Source of the DNA: Takakia lepidozioides
Taxonomy: Eukaryota; Streptophyta; Takakiopsida; Takakiales; Takakiaceae
DNA: 64,000 nucleotides
Direction of reading: 5' to 3'
NCBI GenBank assembly: GCA_030704615.1
Contig: CM060733.1
Coordinates: 8,618,001 to 8,682,000, forward strand
In this document: piece after piece, positions 1-11,802 of the stretch
Numbering within the stretch: position 1 is the stretch's first letter
How the letters are laid out: every line of letters starts with the position of its first letter
The notes under the pieces: model-generated
The model's input: the letters and a program-made list of their open reading frames with translations, nothing else
Database searches by the model: none
Told to the model about the DNA's origin: nothing
Program-made: the position numbers and the translations under genes

Positions 1-126
1 CAAATGTAGCTTGCCGGTGGGTCTTTGTATGGGAAGGAAATGTATGGTAGAAGCTAGTTAGCAAAGTAACAAGCCACTCCATCAGAACCTTTGAGACCTA
101 TGCGTGGACGAGTCACTGACTGAAAG

Positions 127-829
127 CTATATCCGAGAATAGAAGGAGGTCATTTCCTTCATACGCATGTGTTTCAAAGAGAAAAAGAATATCACACTTT
201 GAGAACTAGATACCAAGAACCCAATTGGATGGCTCCACAGTGAGCCATTGTTGTTCCATGAGTCTCCCTGTGCAAGGGTCCCTAGTTTACCAACGACTCG
301 GATGTTCAGGGCTTTGAAAGCCCGTTGCCGTTCCTCAAGCAACATGACCAAAACTGTCTCTTCTAAAGTGTGGTAACTCTTGTTAGATGGTACCGTGCTG
401 CCCTTGACTATGTTAGCCGAAGAGGAAGCATTTGCCTTATGGTCTTCGAGCTCCCGGGCCATTGTAGATGTCACAGCCTTGCTAGCTCTTTAGTGAGGGT
501 TACCACTTGTTGATGAATAGTACTTGTCGTGAGGGGACCTGAGAGGTCCCTCTCTGTGAGGGTCCTCACTTAATCCCCCTCAAGCTTAGAAGTGCGTGTG
601 ATGTTGGTGGCTTTTACATTGAGCTGTTTCAAAGACCATCCACTTTGCTATTGCTCTCTAGAAGAGAAGTTTTCAAGACGGTGACCTCTGCTCGCAGATT
701 CTCCAAGTCCTTGTCTTGGGCCGCGAGCAACTGCTGAAGTGCCTCCACAGAGATGAAGCTTGTTTGCAGGAGCGTGACTTGGTTGCGAAGATTTTGAATA
801 GCAGCACTCCTCGTGGAGTACTGGCGCAA
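127..829 (-). pseudogene. coiled-coil ORF remnant, possibly retrotransposon ORF1-like
   Basis: Two minus-strand open stretches (829-629, then 474-127) could be pieces of one protein. The first is a heptad-like coiled coil rich in L, Q, E and K (core LENLRAEVTVLKTSLLE). The second contains EERQRAFKALNIRVVG, which resembles the passage from coiled coil to RNA-binding domain in LINE-type ORF1 proteins. No start, no clear splice sites and no complete domain are visible, and the pieces are separated by stops. It could equally be a fragment of an unrelated lineage-specific coiled-coil gene. The next element downstream on the plus strand (1.55-2.19 kb) is a non-LTR retrotransposon tail, which makes a retrotransposon origin reasonable but unproven. 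Confidence 0.22.
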
Positions 830-1440
830 GGGATAAGCATGTTGAGAGGCCGGGGCAGGAAGAAGAAGCAGAGGAGACCCGAGATGAGGCGAGGGCGAAG
901 GCGAGTCTTTATCTTCATCGAACGCCCTTAGACGGGAGACGGGAGAGAGAGAAGGGCCACAAGTATCCCAAGAAGAGAGATAGGGCTTGTCTTGTCATGA
1001 CAAGAAATGATCTGTCAAGACTGACCAGATCCGAAAGGTTTTCTCTTAAAACCCAAGACAAAACAGCCTTGCATTGCAAGGCACCATCACCCTTATCCTA
1101 AACCACAGGTTTGTTCTTGATTTGTTTCACACTTCTGGGTGATCGGGGTGGGTGGTGGGGTTTGTTAGAAACCCTTCAAAAGCCCCATCTTTCTTCATAG
1201 TGACAGACATCATACTGAAATTCGTGTTCACTGTACTGTCACATTGGGTTTTCCAGAATGCCGAAATTCGTGTTTTTTAGCATGTCATAATTCGGTTTCA
1301 TTGAAGTAGTGTTAAAATGAATACTTCCTTGAAAACCACGTCTTAAAACAACCAAGCACAATATTCAAAATGAAACCACTCAGCTGGGCTATAGATTGAG
1401 ATTCATCCAATTCAAGATAGGTCTTCAAAACCTTCTGCTA
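830..1440. other. spacer with no recognised gene
   Basis: Purine-rich sequence around 860-960 (GGGAGAC and GAGAGAGAG runs) is followed by A/T-rich sequence. Three loose AATTCGTGTT/AATTCGGTTT copies lie at about 1219, 1264 and 1290. I see no coding potential, RNA gene or element boundary. Confidence 0.4.
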
Positions 1441-1554
1441 ACATATCCCAATGGCAGATTACTTCCGTAAAATACTTCCCTCAAAGAAACCCGAGGCTAT
1501 CATCAAGCACTGTACCATTCTTCTTAGGCAGTGGCTGCCTCATGCCCCGCATGT

Positions 1555-2190
1555 GCTTGAACATGTGTGCGACACATGTGCGGAGACACAACAGACGAAT
1601 AAATCATTTGCCTCTAAAAACCCCGAGACCTTGGCAGCCCTATCCTTTTTCCAGATATCACCCCAAATGGACTTCCAATCTGTAGGGAGGGTAGGCAGAT
1701 GCCTCCACTTAGAGTTTCATTTGCTAGCGAAGAGCATTGGAGGCCGCAAGAGAGAATAAGCCAACTTCACCTTGAACCCAAAATAAGGGGTATGCTTCTT
1801 ATCCATCCAACGCCATTCAGCGGGGTCAAACTGAAGCAACCTAAGAGGAGCAGAAAGAAAGCATATGAAAGAATCATGATAATGCGCAAGGTTGAGGGGG
1901 GGTTCTGGATCACAAGCCCCGGAGGTAACCGAAAACACCCTAATGGGAAATAAATCGGCAGGCCTGGTGAGATGCAAGGCGGGGAGAGACCAAGGCTCCG
2001 TCAGTATGCAAAGAGAAATCCAACCCGGAGAGTGATTGAGAGTCCCTGGAGGTTGTATAGAAGGCCACAAACGATCCAGAAGCACCCCTACCCATCCAAG
2101 ATGGGAGTGCCCTTTGATTGAGTGGAAGGGAACATATGGAGAGCAGGGATGCCTCGGCGTGAGCCTGGTCACGTGAGCGCGTGAGCGCAA
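1555..2190 (-). mobile_element. non-LTR retrotransposon 3' fragment (reverse-transcriptase tail / zf-RVT-like)
   Basis: A single minus-strand frame runs from 2190 to about 1555, broken only by a TGA at 1717-1719. Its upstream part contains EWRWMDKKHTPYFGFKVKLA followed by YSLLRPP, like the region just after the reverse-transcriptase fingers/palm of plant LINEs. After the stop comes WKSIWGDIWKKDRAAKVSGF, the signature of the zf-RVT (reverse-transcriptase zinc-binding) region, ending in a Cys-rich stretch near 1560. The catalytic RT motifs are absent, so this is a 5'-truncated and mutated copy, as expected for LINEs. I recognise the family style, not a named element. Confidence 0.45.
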
Positions 2191-2215
2191 CTGTGCTCAC
2201 GCCACGTCACCTTGC
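2160..2215. repeat. CGTGAGC / GCTCACG cluster 1
   Basis: Several copies of the heptamer CGTGAGC and its complement GCTCACG are packed within about 55 bp, partly as small palindromes (CACGTGAGCGCGTGAGC, then GTGCTCACGCC). Sister clusters are at 8786-8843, 9342-9400, 11209-11266 and 16477-16505. In this window they occur only in the transposon-rich left third and sit near element edges. Confidence 0.6.
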
Positions 2216-2339
2216 GCAAATGCCACATCACGGGGCTCACTCCACGTCATCACATGTGAAGGCCGCGTCACCACGCGCCCAGAAAGAAGTGGAGTGTATT
2301 CCCGCGGATTGGCACCCTTTACCGCGGAAACAAGCTGGA

Positions 2340-2720
2340 CGACATAATAAAAGGCATTGAATAAAGGATGGATGAATGTACAGTTGGATGATAAACAGAT
2401 GGATGAGTGTGAAAATTGAATGTAGATGGATGAATGAGGGATGGATAAGAGTAAAATGGATGAATGTATAATGGATGTTGAGCAATGACAAAAATTCATG
2501 ACAGGAAGATGCATGACCAAATCTTTTGACGAATGCACAACGTATATGAAATGAGTGTGGAAGGTTTGTGGGGTGGATTAAAGAGTACAGAGGATGAATG
2601 TACAATGGATGTTGTACAAAGGAAAAAATTCATGAATGGAGCACGCATGAATACAGTGTAGATGAATGCACAATGGATATAAGAAGAGTCAGGGAGGTTT
2701 GTGAGATGGATTCATACATA
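2340..2720. repeat. degenerate GATGGATGAATG minisatellite
   Basis: About 380 bp is dominated by imperfect copies of GGATGGATGAATG / GATGAATGTA (for example at 2370, 2428, 2456, 2592 and 2660). The longer block around 2457-2535 recurs in diverged form at 2592-2715 (ATGGATGTTG followed by AAAAATTCATGA). The same word family reappears at 11405-11510. The copies are too diverged to be a fresh microsatellite. Confidence 0.6.
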
Positions 2721-2841
2721 TTGCAATTCAAACGAAAGTTGATTCTGTGATTATTATTTGTTCTAAAGGAACAACTACGGTGGAGGAAGGGGATTCAACG
2801 TTTTCCAGATAATATGAAAATGAATATTAAAAGAATACAGT

Positions 2842-5800
2842 TCAGTCTGACTCAGAGTCAGTACAATGTATCCCCGCTTCCTCTGCATCTAAGTCTAAGT
2901 ATTTTAGAACACCGGATCCACGCTGGATACACCTACGGCTGGCCACTAAAAAGTCAGGGGATAGGGACTCGGCCGCGTGAAGTGCCATTGCTTCGGCATA
3001 AACAGGAAGCAGAAAATTGGAATGGGGGCTGTCGAAAACAGACTCGCCAGAAATGACTGTATCTCCTGAAGATCCACCGCTGCCTTTCCTGAAAGACAGC
3101 CTGAAAAAGTTATTACTGTAACTTTGATGTTATCGAGAAATTGAGTATGACTCCCAAAGAAGGTTTAGCACTTACTCACATGAAAAGTCGTTGTCGACCT
3201 GCTTATCTTCGGGATCGTCATCATTTCGAATTTGAATCCGATCAGTCTGTGTGCCTGAAGTGGAGCCAGACAAAAGGGGGAGGAGCACTGTGTTGTAGAG
3301 GTCAGAATCACCCTCCATGCCAAAAAGGCTTCTTCCGCCTGCCTTGCATGCATGGTAAGTTGCTCCTGCACCAGACATGAGAACATGAACAGTTTGGAGG
3401 GGGGGATTTAAGCAGATGAAACTGTTGAAAGGAAACCAATTCGGAAGGGAAAAAACGAACCTGTGGACACAGAAAGATCGACCACCCGTGCAGAGCGGTG
3501 GCTGCATGACTCCAGCAGTATTTGCATGAACGCTGGTGACTTTTCCTTTGCACCTCTCCAGGGAGTGCCATCTGGTCTCTTCAGAGTCTGACTGGACTGT
3601 ATGAAGTTGTACAAAATGTCATCGACATGGGGCTCATAGGGGGGGTTGACGAAACAACCCTGGTCAGAAATCTCAAAGCTGCGGATGGAGGATGGTGTCT
3701 TTGAGGTGCGAATCCTCCGCAGGCAGATCGCCTCGAACATCCTCGTCTGCCAAAGATAGCAGGTTAGTGTGGTAAACACAATCTATAGTGGAAGTGTGTA
3801 CATCGGCTATTCAGAACTCAGACACAAAAAAATCATGAATCGGTGATGATCGGTGTCGATCATAACACATTCTACTAAAGTGGAGCTGCAGAGAAAATTG
3901 AAACTCATGATCAAAGCACAAGCAGAAGGGAGACGGCATACCAGCTGACCAGGGAAACCCCCTTTCACAAGGTAGAGGCTGTTCACACAATTCCATGTGC
4001 GCAAAACTTCAAACCCTGAAGACTTGAGGTATGATGCCAATGCCCGACGACTATCATTGTCACATGACTGAAAAAGCAGAAGTGTCCCTGCATAAGAGAG
4101 GAAGTTGTTACAGAACCTGAACACCCAACTCCAGTAGTTGTCCTCGAATTTGTTCCAGCCTGGCGTCTTGCCCTTTGGAAGAACTTCTGGCATAGCCTGG
4201 CCATCCGGGATGTCGAGAATGACAATGTCGGCCGCATAAGTTTTCTGCACACCGCACACGAAGGTGGGACCTGTGCTCACCTGCAACAGACATGTTTTTT
4301 ATAAGAACGATGGCAAGATTGTTTTCAAAGAACGAGACTGAAATACTGCCAACGAAACTTTCAGAGAAAAAGGAAAGAAACTGGAATTCTCACCAGATTG
4401 AGGAATGAGATTATATTGTCCCAGGTAGGGGATGGCACCCCAGTGTATCCTCTCTTTCGACTCTGCATCATCGAAAGCCAACCCTCATTAACAATTTTCA
4501 TCTTTCCTGCTGAATCAGAACGGGAAGGGTGTGGCTTGGCATCGAACACGCACTGAAGAGTGCGGGTATATCTTCCAGCAGTAAAGTCCTCCCCACTCTC
4601 CATCTCCTTTTCATTCTCCTTCCCCTTGTCCTTTTCCTTCTCTTTGGACTTGTCTTTGTCCTTTGGCTTTGCTGGTGAGATGGCTATGACATCAACAGCC
4701 TTGTCTTTTGGTTTGCGGCCCGCCTTCTTTCCCTTCTGCGGCGTTCCCTGAGCATCAGGCTCCTTGGCAGCCAATGTTGCTATGTTTCGTTGATACTCTT
4801 CGTCAGTCAAAGGCGCCAGCATCTCAGCGTTATTGTTCAAGTATTTCATATGTTGTTCTTGAAAGGTCGTGTGCTCAGGTGGGCAGTCAAGGTACCACCC
4901 ACAGTCTCTGAAGTGAGAAGGACTCCAGTCCTTCAATATCCCTGCAGTATACATGGTTGGATCGTTTGCAGGGTCCGACCACATGTTAAGATAGTCGGGA
5001 ATTCCGCTCAGGCGATTTCCTTCCATAAGCACATATTTCGTGTACCTGAAAAAAGGAGATAAATCCCAATCCACAAAAGCGCTCAGTGAGTAAGATGCAA
5101 GTAGAACAGAATGAAAAAAACATAGATTGAAATGGCTCTGAGAACTGCTCCAAGGACCTTTCAGGACCACACTACTGCTCCAGATATGAATGTCGTCAAC
5201 GCCATTCAGAACATTCCATTCAATGATATTGTAAATACACCCTAATCCAGGTGAATGCAAATTATCGTTTAGGAATGACACAGACATAGAAGTGAATGTC
5301 GTCAACGACATTCACTAATGAAGCCAAATTATTACTTAAATGAAGCAAAATCACAGGATGGAAATCAAAAAATCGAGTAAGAAACCCTCCAGGAAAACTC
5401 AATGCACATTTATAACGAACATATCACTGAGGACCTCACAACATCACTGTATGTGAATGGCGTCAACGCCATTCACAAAAATACCAAAAAGAAACCAATT
5501 ACTTAGCTCCCAATCCATGTAAATTCAATTTGTCGCTGTTGAATAATACAGACACAGCAGTGAATGTTGTCAACGACATTCACTTTGGATTTCTCATAAC
5601 AGAGCTTATCAAGCCTCCAGATTCCTCGCAAGAGGCAAAAACAATGCAGAACAACTGAATGTCTGCATTGACATTCAGCAAAATGAAGTGAGGAACCCTC
5701 ACTGTAACCTCTATGGACATTACAAAAATTTACATAACTCTGAGGACCTCTCAACAACTCCGTATGTGAATGCCGTCAACGCCATTCAAGGACATTATCA

Positions 5801-6196
5801 ATTCTAATCAGGGACAATATAATTGCACCCTTAGATCCTAACCAGGTGAATTCATATACTCGCTTAAGAATGATTCAGACAAAGAAGTGAATGTCGTCAA
5901 CGACATTCAATCTGGATCTAAGATTGCAATCCATATGAAGCCACATTTTTTCCCAAAAAAAACAGTAGAGTTTCAAGTATGACATTGCACCTGTACACAA
6001 CTCGCATCATGGCCCACTCTCCTCCAACCTGACTGTCAAAGTCGTTGGACCGTAAAATGTTACCATCTTTGGAGAACTCCCGGAAAAAACAGTATCTCCA
6101 GGTGAGACCTCTCCACTTCCTTATGTATGCCTCCAATGACATTTGGGGAGGGGAAACAATCGAAATGTTCAGGTCCTTCAAAGTCTGATCCAGCAC
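2842..6196 (-). CDS. permuted amino-methyltransferase-like protein, six-exon gene, 5' end missing
   Basis: Exons 6196-5991, 5045-4394, 4280-3942, 3746-3461, 3365-3176 and 3088-2842 have GT-AG borders and phases that close exactly (639 codons from a GTG at 6196, stop TGA at 2842-2844). The domain order fits beta-class DNA amino-methyltransferases. A motif-IV-like VILDIPDG is at about 4200-4222 (family consensus DPPY). A middle region with QGCFVNPPY follows. Then motif I/X comes last as VVDLSVSTGAT ... GGRSLFGMEGD, matching the usual D-x-F-x-G-x-G-T and GRRFIGIE. The second exon contains a long Lys/Glu/Asp-rich charged segment (4580-4700). The catalytic tetrad is altered (DIPD) and the glycine loop degenerate, so activity is doubtful. 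No ATG is found: the reading frame runs into the edge of the divergent transposase copy at 6197. I recall similar proteins as abundant in Chara, probably transposon-borne. Confidence 0.6.
5188..5908. repeat. array of seven ~20-bp palindromes in an intron
   Basis: Within the first intron of the methyltransferase-like gene (5046-5990) lie palindromes at 5188, 5294, 5455, 5562, 5658, 5768 and 5889. The consensus is GAATGTCGT-CA-ACGACATTC: two 9-bp arms around CA. At 5455 both arms changed together (GAATGGCGT / ACGCCATTC), so pairing is kept; the copies at 5188, 5562 and 5768 have one mismatch. Spacing is about 95-160 bp. The sequence between copies also repeats loosely (AGACAxAGxAGTGAATG precedes copies at 5294, 5562 and 5889), so the larger unit is a diverged tandem repeat of roughly 300 bp carrying the hairpins. 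Confidence 0.75.
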
Positions 6197-6197
6197 A

Positions 6198-8276
6198 ATG
6201 ACGGCGCGCTTTTCGACAACACGCGTTTTTTATCATGTGAAACGAGTGAAGGATTCGACGACAATGGCTTGTCATGTCTACGATCCAGTGTACCAACGAG
6301 TTATGACAATTGCAGTTTGTGACATGCAATCCGAGGATACGGAATCCCAGAAGCTCATGTGGAATTCCCTGATACGTGTCATGGGCTGCCATGGGCTGCC
6401 ATCTCCAAATTTTGCAGGTTTCATGGCGGATAGTGCTCAAGCAAATTTCAATGCTGTTCGTATTGTCTTCGGATCGGGCGACCCAAAAGTGCCTATGCCA
6501 GGAAGAGAGCGTACATGTCTATTCCATTGGACACAATCTCTGGAAAAACATACAAAGTCGGACATCAAACCAGAGATGCAGACTCAGCACCGTAAATTGT
6601 GCAAAGAGTACAAAGATGCTAGAACAATGAAGGAGGCGGACACTTTGTTCTAGACAATTCGTGCATGGTGGTTCTCTTCTGGAGCTGCATCACTTGAGAG
6701 TATGAGAGCATTGGAAGATTGGCTGGCGTTTTGGCACTTCCGGTACAGACAGTGGGGAGCAGCCATGACAATGGTACGAGGCTTCTATTTCATGCTTTAT
6801 TCATACATTTGCTTTTCATATTTTTGACTCATTGCTTTCTTTATGTTGTTTCCTGTGCACTGTTCTGAAGTGTGGTTATCCTCTTTGCAGAACATGTCCA
6901 TTGAGGAAATGGCGGACATGCCATCTTGCAATTTGGTAGAAACTGTGCACAACGCATGGTTGCAGCAGTCTGGGAAACGAGGTCGGGATTTGTATGTGGC
7001 AACAAAAGATGATTTGATACGTGCCTTGCAACAACAAACCCAATACCGTGATTTCTTACGAGGTGGGGTTGGTGGCAAGGGTCCGGACAAATGGGAGTTG
7101 ATGTTGCGTGCTGCAAACAGATCTGGGGATCCAATCAAGATAGCACGGGCGGTGAGCATGTATGCCCAGGGAACGCCACTTGTTTCTAGAGTTCCACATC
7201 TTGAAGGGGAGGAGAGATTCAGCTCCTGTAAGAGGAAATTGAACACTCCACCTGGTTCGGATTCAGATTCCCACAGGGCAGACCGTGATAACTTCTCGAA
7301 GCCTCGTGTTCCCCTGCATGACAGCTCCATGTCTGGAACCTCCATTGTGGAGGAACCTCCAACACGACGGCAAGCTCCAGCATCAAACAGTGCCACTGAA
7401 ATGGTGCAGGAGAGAAACAACCCCCTTGATGTCCTTGAGTCCGCATGCCCTGACCACGTTTGGCACATAGAACGCACAAGTGTAGGGTCTCGTGTGAAAT
7501 GTACAGCGATCAGGGCAACTAATTTCGAGAAGTGCACTTCATCTATATCCAGAGGTGGTGCCCGAACTCCTGCTCCGACTTTCACGGGCTTGATGCGTCC
7601 ATACGGTCAACCAGAAGCCAAGAACCACAAGTTCTGGTTCTGCGCAGATGATTGTGCCAGATGTGTGCATGGAACTGTGCGTCCTTCCGTAGTGATGAAG
7701 CCAACTCCTCCAACCGTTTGGCCCGTGAAGGTGGGAACACATCTCAGCTTTCAGGAGATTGAAATGCTGGAGGAGGCAGGTTTTTCCCTTGCAAGACAAC
7801 CCCAACTTCATGCATGTGCTACTACTTCTGCGTCCTCCCGGGTCCCCCCGGCAAATCCTGACTTGTGGCCAACCAAACGAGATAGAAAGCTCGTTCGGCG
7901 TTTCCCTCCAACCGCTGAACACTTTGGCAAAGTGGAGTCCGCAAGAATGCTCCAAGCTCGTGTTGGAAGCACCACGGAAGTACCCGATCCAGGATATGGT
8001 CGGGTATTCACAATCATCACTTCCACATCTGCTGTTCATGACAGGACCTACGACATCACGGTTTCCAATTTCCCCAATTGCACATGTCCTGATTTTGTGA
8101 ATATGCTATCAACCAGTTTGGGCAAGAGAGGTAAATTCATACCCTGCAAACATTTGTATTTCATATTTTTGAGGAGGATGGTTTGCGATCCCAAACGTGA
8201 CAACTTCATTCACCAGGCCACTATGAGTTTCAACGAGGTCGATACTCTTTTGCAGCGTGATACAACACATGGGTAG
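6198..8276 (+). pseudogene. MULE-like transposase copy 1 with C-terminal SWIM zinc finger (5'-truncated, one stop)
   Basis: Two exons (6198-6773 and 6891-8276; donor ATG|GTACGAG, acceptor TTTGCAG) are joined in phase 0. The first encodes part of a MULE-type DDE core: TIAVCDMQSED, then FMADSAQANFNAVR, then a C-x2-H motif in CLFHW. A TAG at 6651-6653 interrupts TLF*TIRAWW; the frame continues correctly after it. The second exon is open for 461 codons. It carries a charged N-terminal part, a Ser/Pro-rich linker and a SWIM finger (NCTCPDF ... PCKH, about 8087-8155). Homology with copy 2 starts only near 6225, so the N-terminal several hundred residues are lost. The left edge abuts the methyltransferase-like gene. 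Confidence 0.6.
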
Positions 8277-9717
8277 CATGAACTATGTAATGTGGTATGT
8301 GGATGACCATGATTTGAAATGTGTAATTCACATCAATTCGTCGGCTGTGCAATGATATGGCCTCCAACTATACGGAGTGAGCTCTGAGTGACAACTTTTA
8401 GGTAGTGCACATTTGTCATTGCACCGTTCGAAGTCTACATGTCTTGCTGTCGCTATGCACTACAATCATCTTTTGAAGATGATCCTAACTCTCATTGTTA
8501 TTTGAGGAGGGAGGAAGGTCTTCCCGTGGCAGCCTTTATGGCGCACACTTTGTGAGGATATTTTGTCGTCCTCGTAATTATAAAAGTGAAATAAGCATTT
8601 GTAATTGCACAATGTTGGATGCTGCAATTGTAGGCCTCAATGCTCGTCTTGATTCTATTTAGGCAAGATTCCCTGCATTAATTCCACGGTCATAGGACCA
8701 TCCACGGTTATAGGCGGCGCATGTTAATGGTGACGTGGCAGATGACGGACAGTGCCATGTCATCATTTACCGCCACATCAGCATGCTGACATGACGCTCA
8801 CGCCACGTCACTCCTGCGTGAGCGTACGCTCGCGCGCTCACGCCATTGCGTCGTTGCCTAAGGACTAGCATGTGTGTCGCGGCCCTTCGCCTTGAGGGCA
8901 AGGGGGTCGGGACACAAAAGGGCCTGCCCCTATGGTGGAGGCAGTGACAACAATAGATACGGGGGCTGAAGCACTCAATGAAGCGGAGGCGCTCACTAGG
9001 TGGAACCCCGCACACCGGGTTGCGGTGGGGGTGGTTCCACGAGGGGTGGTGGTAGCTTAGTGGGACTTGGTGGGGGTGGCATAGGACTCACCATGGGACG
9101 GAGACCTTGTGGTGGGAGTCGTGGGGAGTCTTGGGATTCATCACGGTCCATTGGGACCGTGGTGGGTGGGCCAAGACTCACCACGACTCACCGGGAATGG
9201 AGGGTCTTCGTGGTGGTTCGCCATAAAAGAACGGTGTTGTTTGTGAAACCCCTGCGGACAGTCATAGAAGTATATATAGGGAGTAGTAACCCCGAGAACG
9301 GTGCAATCCCGTTGGTGACCAAAAACCAGCGTAGCTATGGCGTGAGCGCAGCCCCGTGAGCCTGGGAGCTGAGCTCACGTTGTAGCTGTAAAGCGTGAGC
9401 GGCACAAATCTGCTAGAGAAGCAGGTCCTATAGGCGAGGATTGCAGGAAGAGGGCCTATTACCGTGGACAAAAAAAAGGGGGCCACCATGCACCATGTCT
9501 GCAATGCCTGCACAAAAAGAGGAATATGAAAATATGGCAGATTTGAGCTCAGAATGATTGACACACTTTATTTCAATTCACAGATAGACGCTTACAATGA
9601 ATGGCATGTGCATTTGCCCTGGTTCCGTGAATGAAATGTATGTGTTTGTCCTAAATGCAAAGTCGTTACACGATAACCTGGAAACCAGCATGGGAAGCGG
9701 GCATGGCTCGTATGTGT
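8277..9717. other. spacer between two inverted transposase copies; CGTGAGC clusters and G-rich tract
   Basis: No gene is recognised. CGTGAGC/GCTCACG clusters sit at 8786-8843 and 9342-9400. A GGTGG-rich tract with a run of short direct repeats lies at 9000-9215. A block at 9448-9475 (GAAGAGGGCCTATTACCGTG) recurs at 11302-11330 (CCTATTGCCGTG), in both cases about 50-100 bp downstream of a CGTGAGC cluster. This marks a dispersed repeat of at least 120 bp. Copies 1 and 2 of the transposase converge on this spacer. Confidence 0.5.
9342..9400. repeat. CGTGAGC / GCTCACG cluster 3
   Basis: Four copies of CGTGAGC or its complement occur in about 60 bp just beyond the 3' end of transposase copy 2. 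Cluster 2 lies at 8786-8843 (CTCACGCC, CGTGAGCGTACGCTCGCGCG, CTCACGCC), containing a short perfect palindrome GCGTACGC. See the cluster at 2160. Confidence 0.55.
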
Positions 9718-11208
9718 TCAAAGAGAATCTGGCGGAGCCCTACGCAAGGTGTCCCGCTGCAAAAGGTTGATGACTTCTCCGTAGCCTAGTGTGGCTTGGT
9801 GAATGAATTGGTCTCTCTTACCGTCGCAGCACATAATTACAAGGTATATGTAATATTGATGCTTGCAGGGGACCCACTTCCCTCTCATGCCGAGAGCGCC
9901 CTCACGCATCGTTACAAAATCCGGACAAGTGCACGTATGGAAATTCCCCACGGTAACCTGATATTCTTTGCCATGAAGAACTGAGCCAATAGACAGCACT
10001 GTGTAAATCCGTCCATACCTTGGGGCAGGGACTTCGGTGATACGAGTCACCTGAGCCTGCAAAATTCTAGCCGATTCCATCTTGCAGTCGTGATCTGCAC
10101 CTGAAGTGACACGGTGCACTGTTTTTCCATCTCTTTTTGTTGGGTGGGAGTCGGCACCGGGTGGAGGCATTGCCGGAGCATGTGGCACATTTGTGCCCAC
10201 AGTGCATGAGGGCACCACCCGGGACCCTGCAGGACGGAACCCTCCCTCCTCCAGCATGCTTATCTCGGTTGATGACAGCGACGTCCCAAGTTTCACATGC
10301 CAAATTGCGGGGGGAGGGGGCTTCATTATCACCGAAGGACGAACTGTTCCCTTGACGCATCGTGCCATATCGTCTGGGCAGAACCAGAACTTGTGGTCCT
10401 TTGACTCCCCACTATGATAAGGTCGGAACAACCCTGTGAATGTTGGAGCTGGAGTCCCCCTGGAGCCTTTGCATATTTTTTATTTGCGTTTCTTGAAAGA
10501 GGGGGTCCGAATTGCCATGCAAGCCACTCTAGATCCTGGTGGGGTGCATTCTAGATGCCACTCACTGTCAATGCAATCAGATTCATGCACCAAGGACACC
10601 ACCTCCTCCAATGGGATTCCTGCTGCTGTGCTTGCATGATCTGCACCTGAAGAGGACCCACCTGGGAAGGGGCGGGCACACAACTTAGTTTGCACCGGAG
10701 ACACCTTTGGTACAGAGAACGGCCGATGGGAATCTCCATCCGACCCTAGAGGAGTGTTCAATTTCCTTTTGCATGATCCAAATCTTTCCTCGCCTTCCAA
10801 ATGGGGACCCTGGATTGCAAAGAGGAGCCTTCAGTGCACCTGTTCAGAGCTCTGATCATCTTCGATGGGTCTCCGGACCTACTCGCAGCCCTTAATATCA
10901 ACGAAGTCGTATCAGAGCCCTTGCCTCCGCCCCGTCCCATCAGAAAATTGCGGTACCTGGTTTGTTGTGTAAGTGCCCGCACCATGTCATCAGCAGTGGC
11001 CACCCACATACAAGTCACGTTCTGCTTTGGTAGACTGCTGCATCCACGCTTTGTGAACTGTCTTTGCCAAATTACAGGATGGCATGTCGGCCAAGTCTTC
11101 CAAGGACATGTCCTGTAGGAGGCATTGCATGCAAATGTGAGGAACGAAAGGAAATTGAAGAGGTTCTGCAAGTGACAATCCAACGACCCCAAACGAACGA
11201 GGGCAGCT

Positions 11209-11280
11209 CACGTGAGCACGCTCACGCTTAAAGTGGAAAACGTGAGCAGAATCCCTAAAGCGTGAGCAGATTAGTGAATG
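11209..11280. repeat. CGTGAGC / GCTCACG cluster 4
   Basis: GCTCACGTGAGC (a 12-bp perfect palindrome) is followed by ACGCTCACGC, AACGTGAGCAG and AGCGTGAGCAG within 70 bp. It is located where transposase copy 2 is interrupted between its DDE-core and SWIM parts, next to the recurring GGGCCTATTGCCGTGGACAA block at 11307. Confidence 0.6.
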
Positions 11281-11389
11281 GGAGCCTACAACCGAGGGAA
11301 GAAGAGGGCCTATTGCCGTGGACAAAAACTACAATGCACGGACGCATGCACACCACATCCGATGGGACAATCCAAGCTCCATGACGACC

Positions 11390-11510
11390 GTATGGTACGA
11401 ATGTGCGATGAAAAAGCCGACGGATGAATGGTTTCAGGATGAATGAAAAGTGGAAAGGATGAATGGTGGATGACTGTTGGATGAGAAATGAACGAAATGG
11501 ATGAACCATG
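11390..11510. repeat. second GATGAATGG-type degenerate minisatellite
   Basis: Words GGATGAATG, GATGAATGG and GGATGAATGG repeat about every 15-25 bp (for example 11422, 11436, 11457, 11502). They are related to the 2340-2720 block. No coding content. Confidence 0.5.
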
Positions 11511-11802
11511 ACTTCGTTTTTGTTTCACGTGGAGCAATTGCATCTCGAGTGTGTCCTGAATTTCAGATTTGTCGGCTGATCCTAGCAGTACTTACTTTGA
11601 GGGAACTTGAAGGAAACTGCTGAAGTTACAAGACAATTACATACAAGAGTAAATTTGAGTTACCTATGGACTCTTCTGATGGGGGTGGGGTTGCAGAGGA
11701 GGGAGGAGGATAGAACATGAGAAGTGGAGGACAAAACAAAATCGCAGAAAAATTCCTCCAAAAACATTGAACCCAAAAAAACTTTGAAGGCGGTGTGTGT
11801 CC

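Noticed and set aside
3165-3175. Stop directly after exon 5 of the methyltransferase-like gene as the gene end
   Set aside because: A strong donor (GA|GTAAGT) precedes it and a sixth exon from 3088 continues the frame for 82 codons to its own stop.
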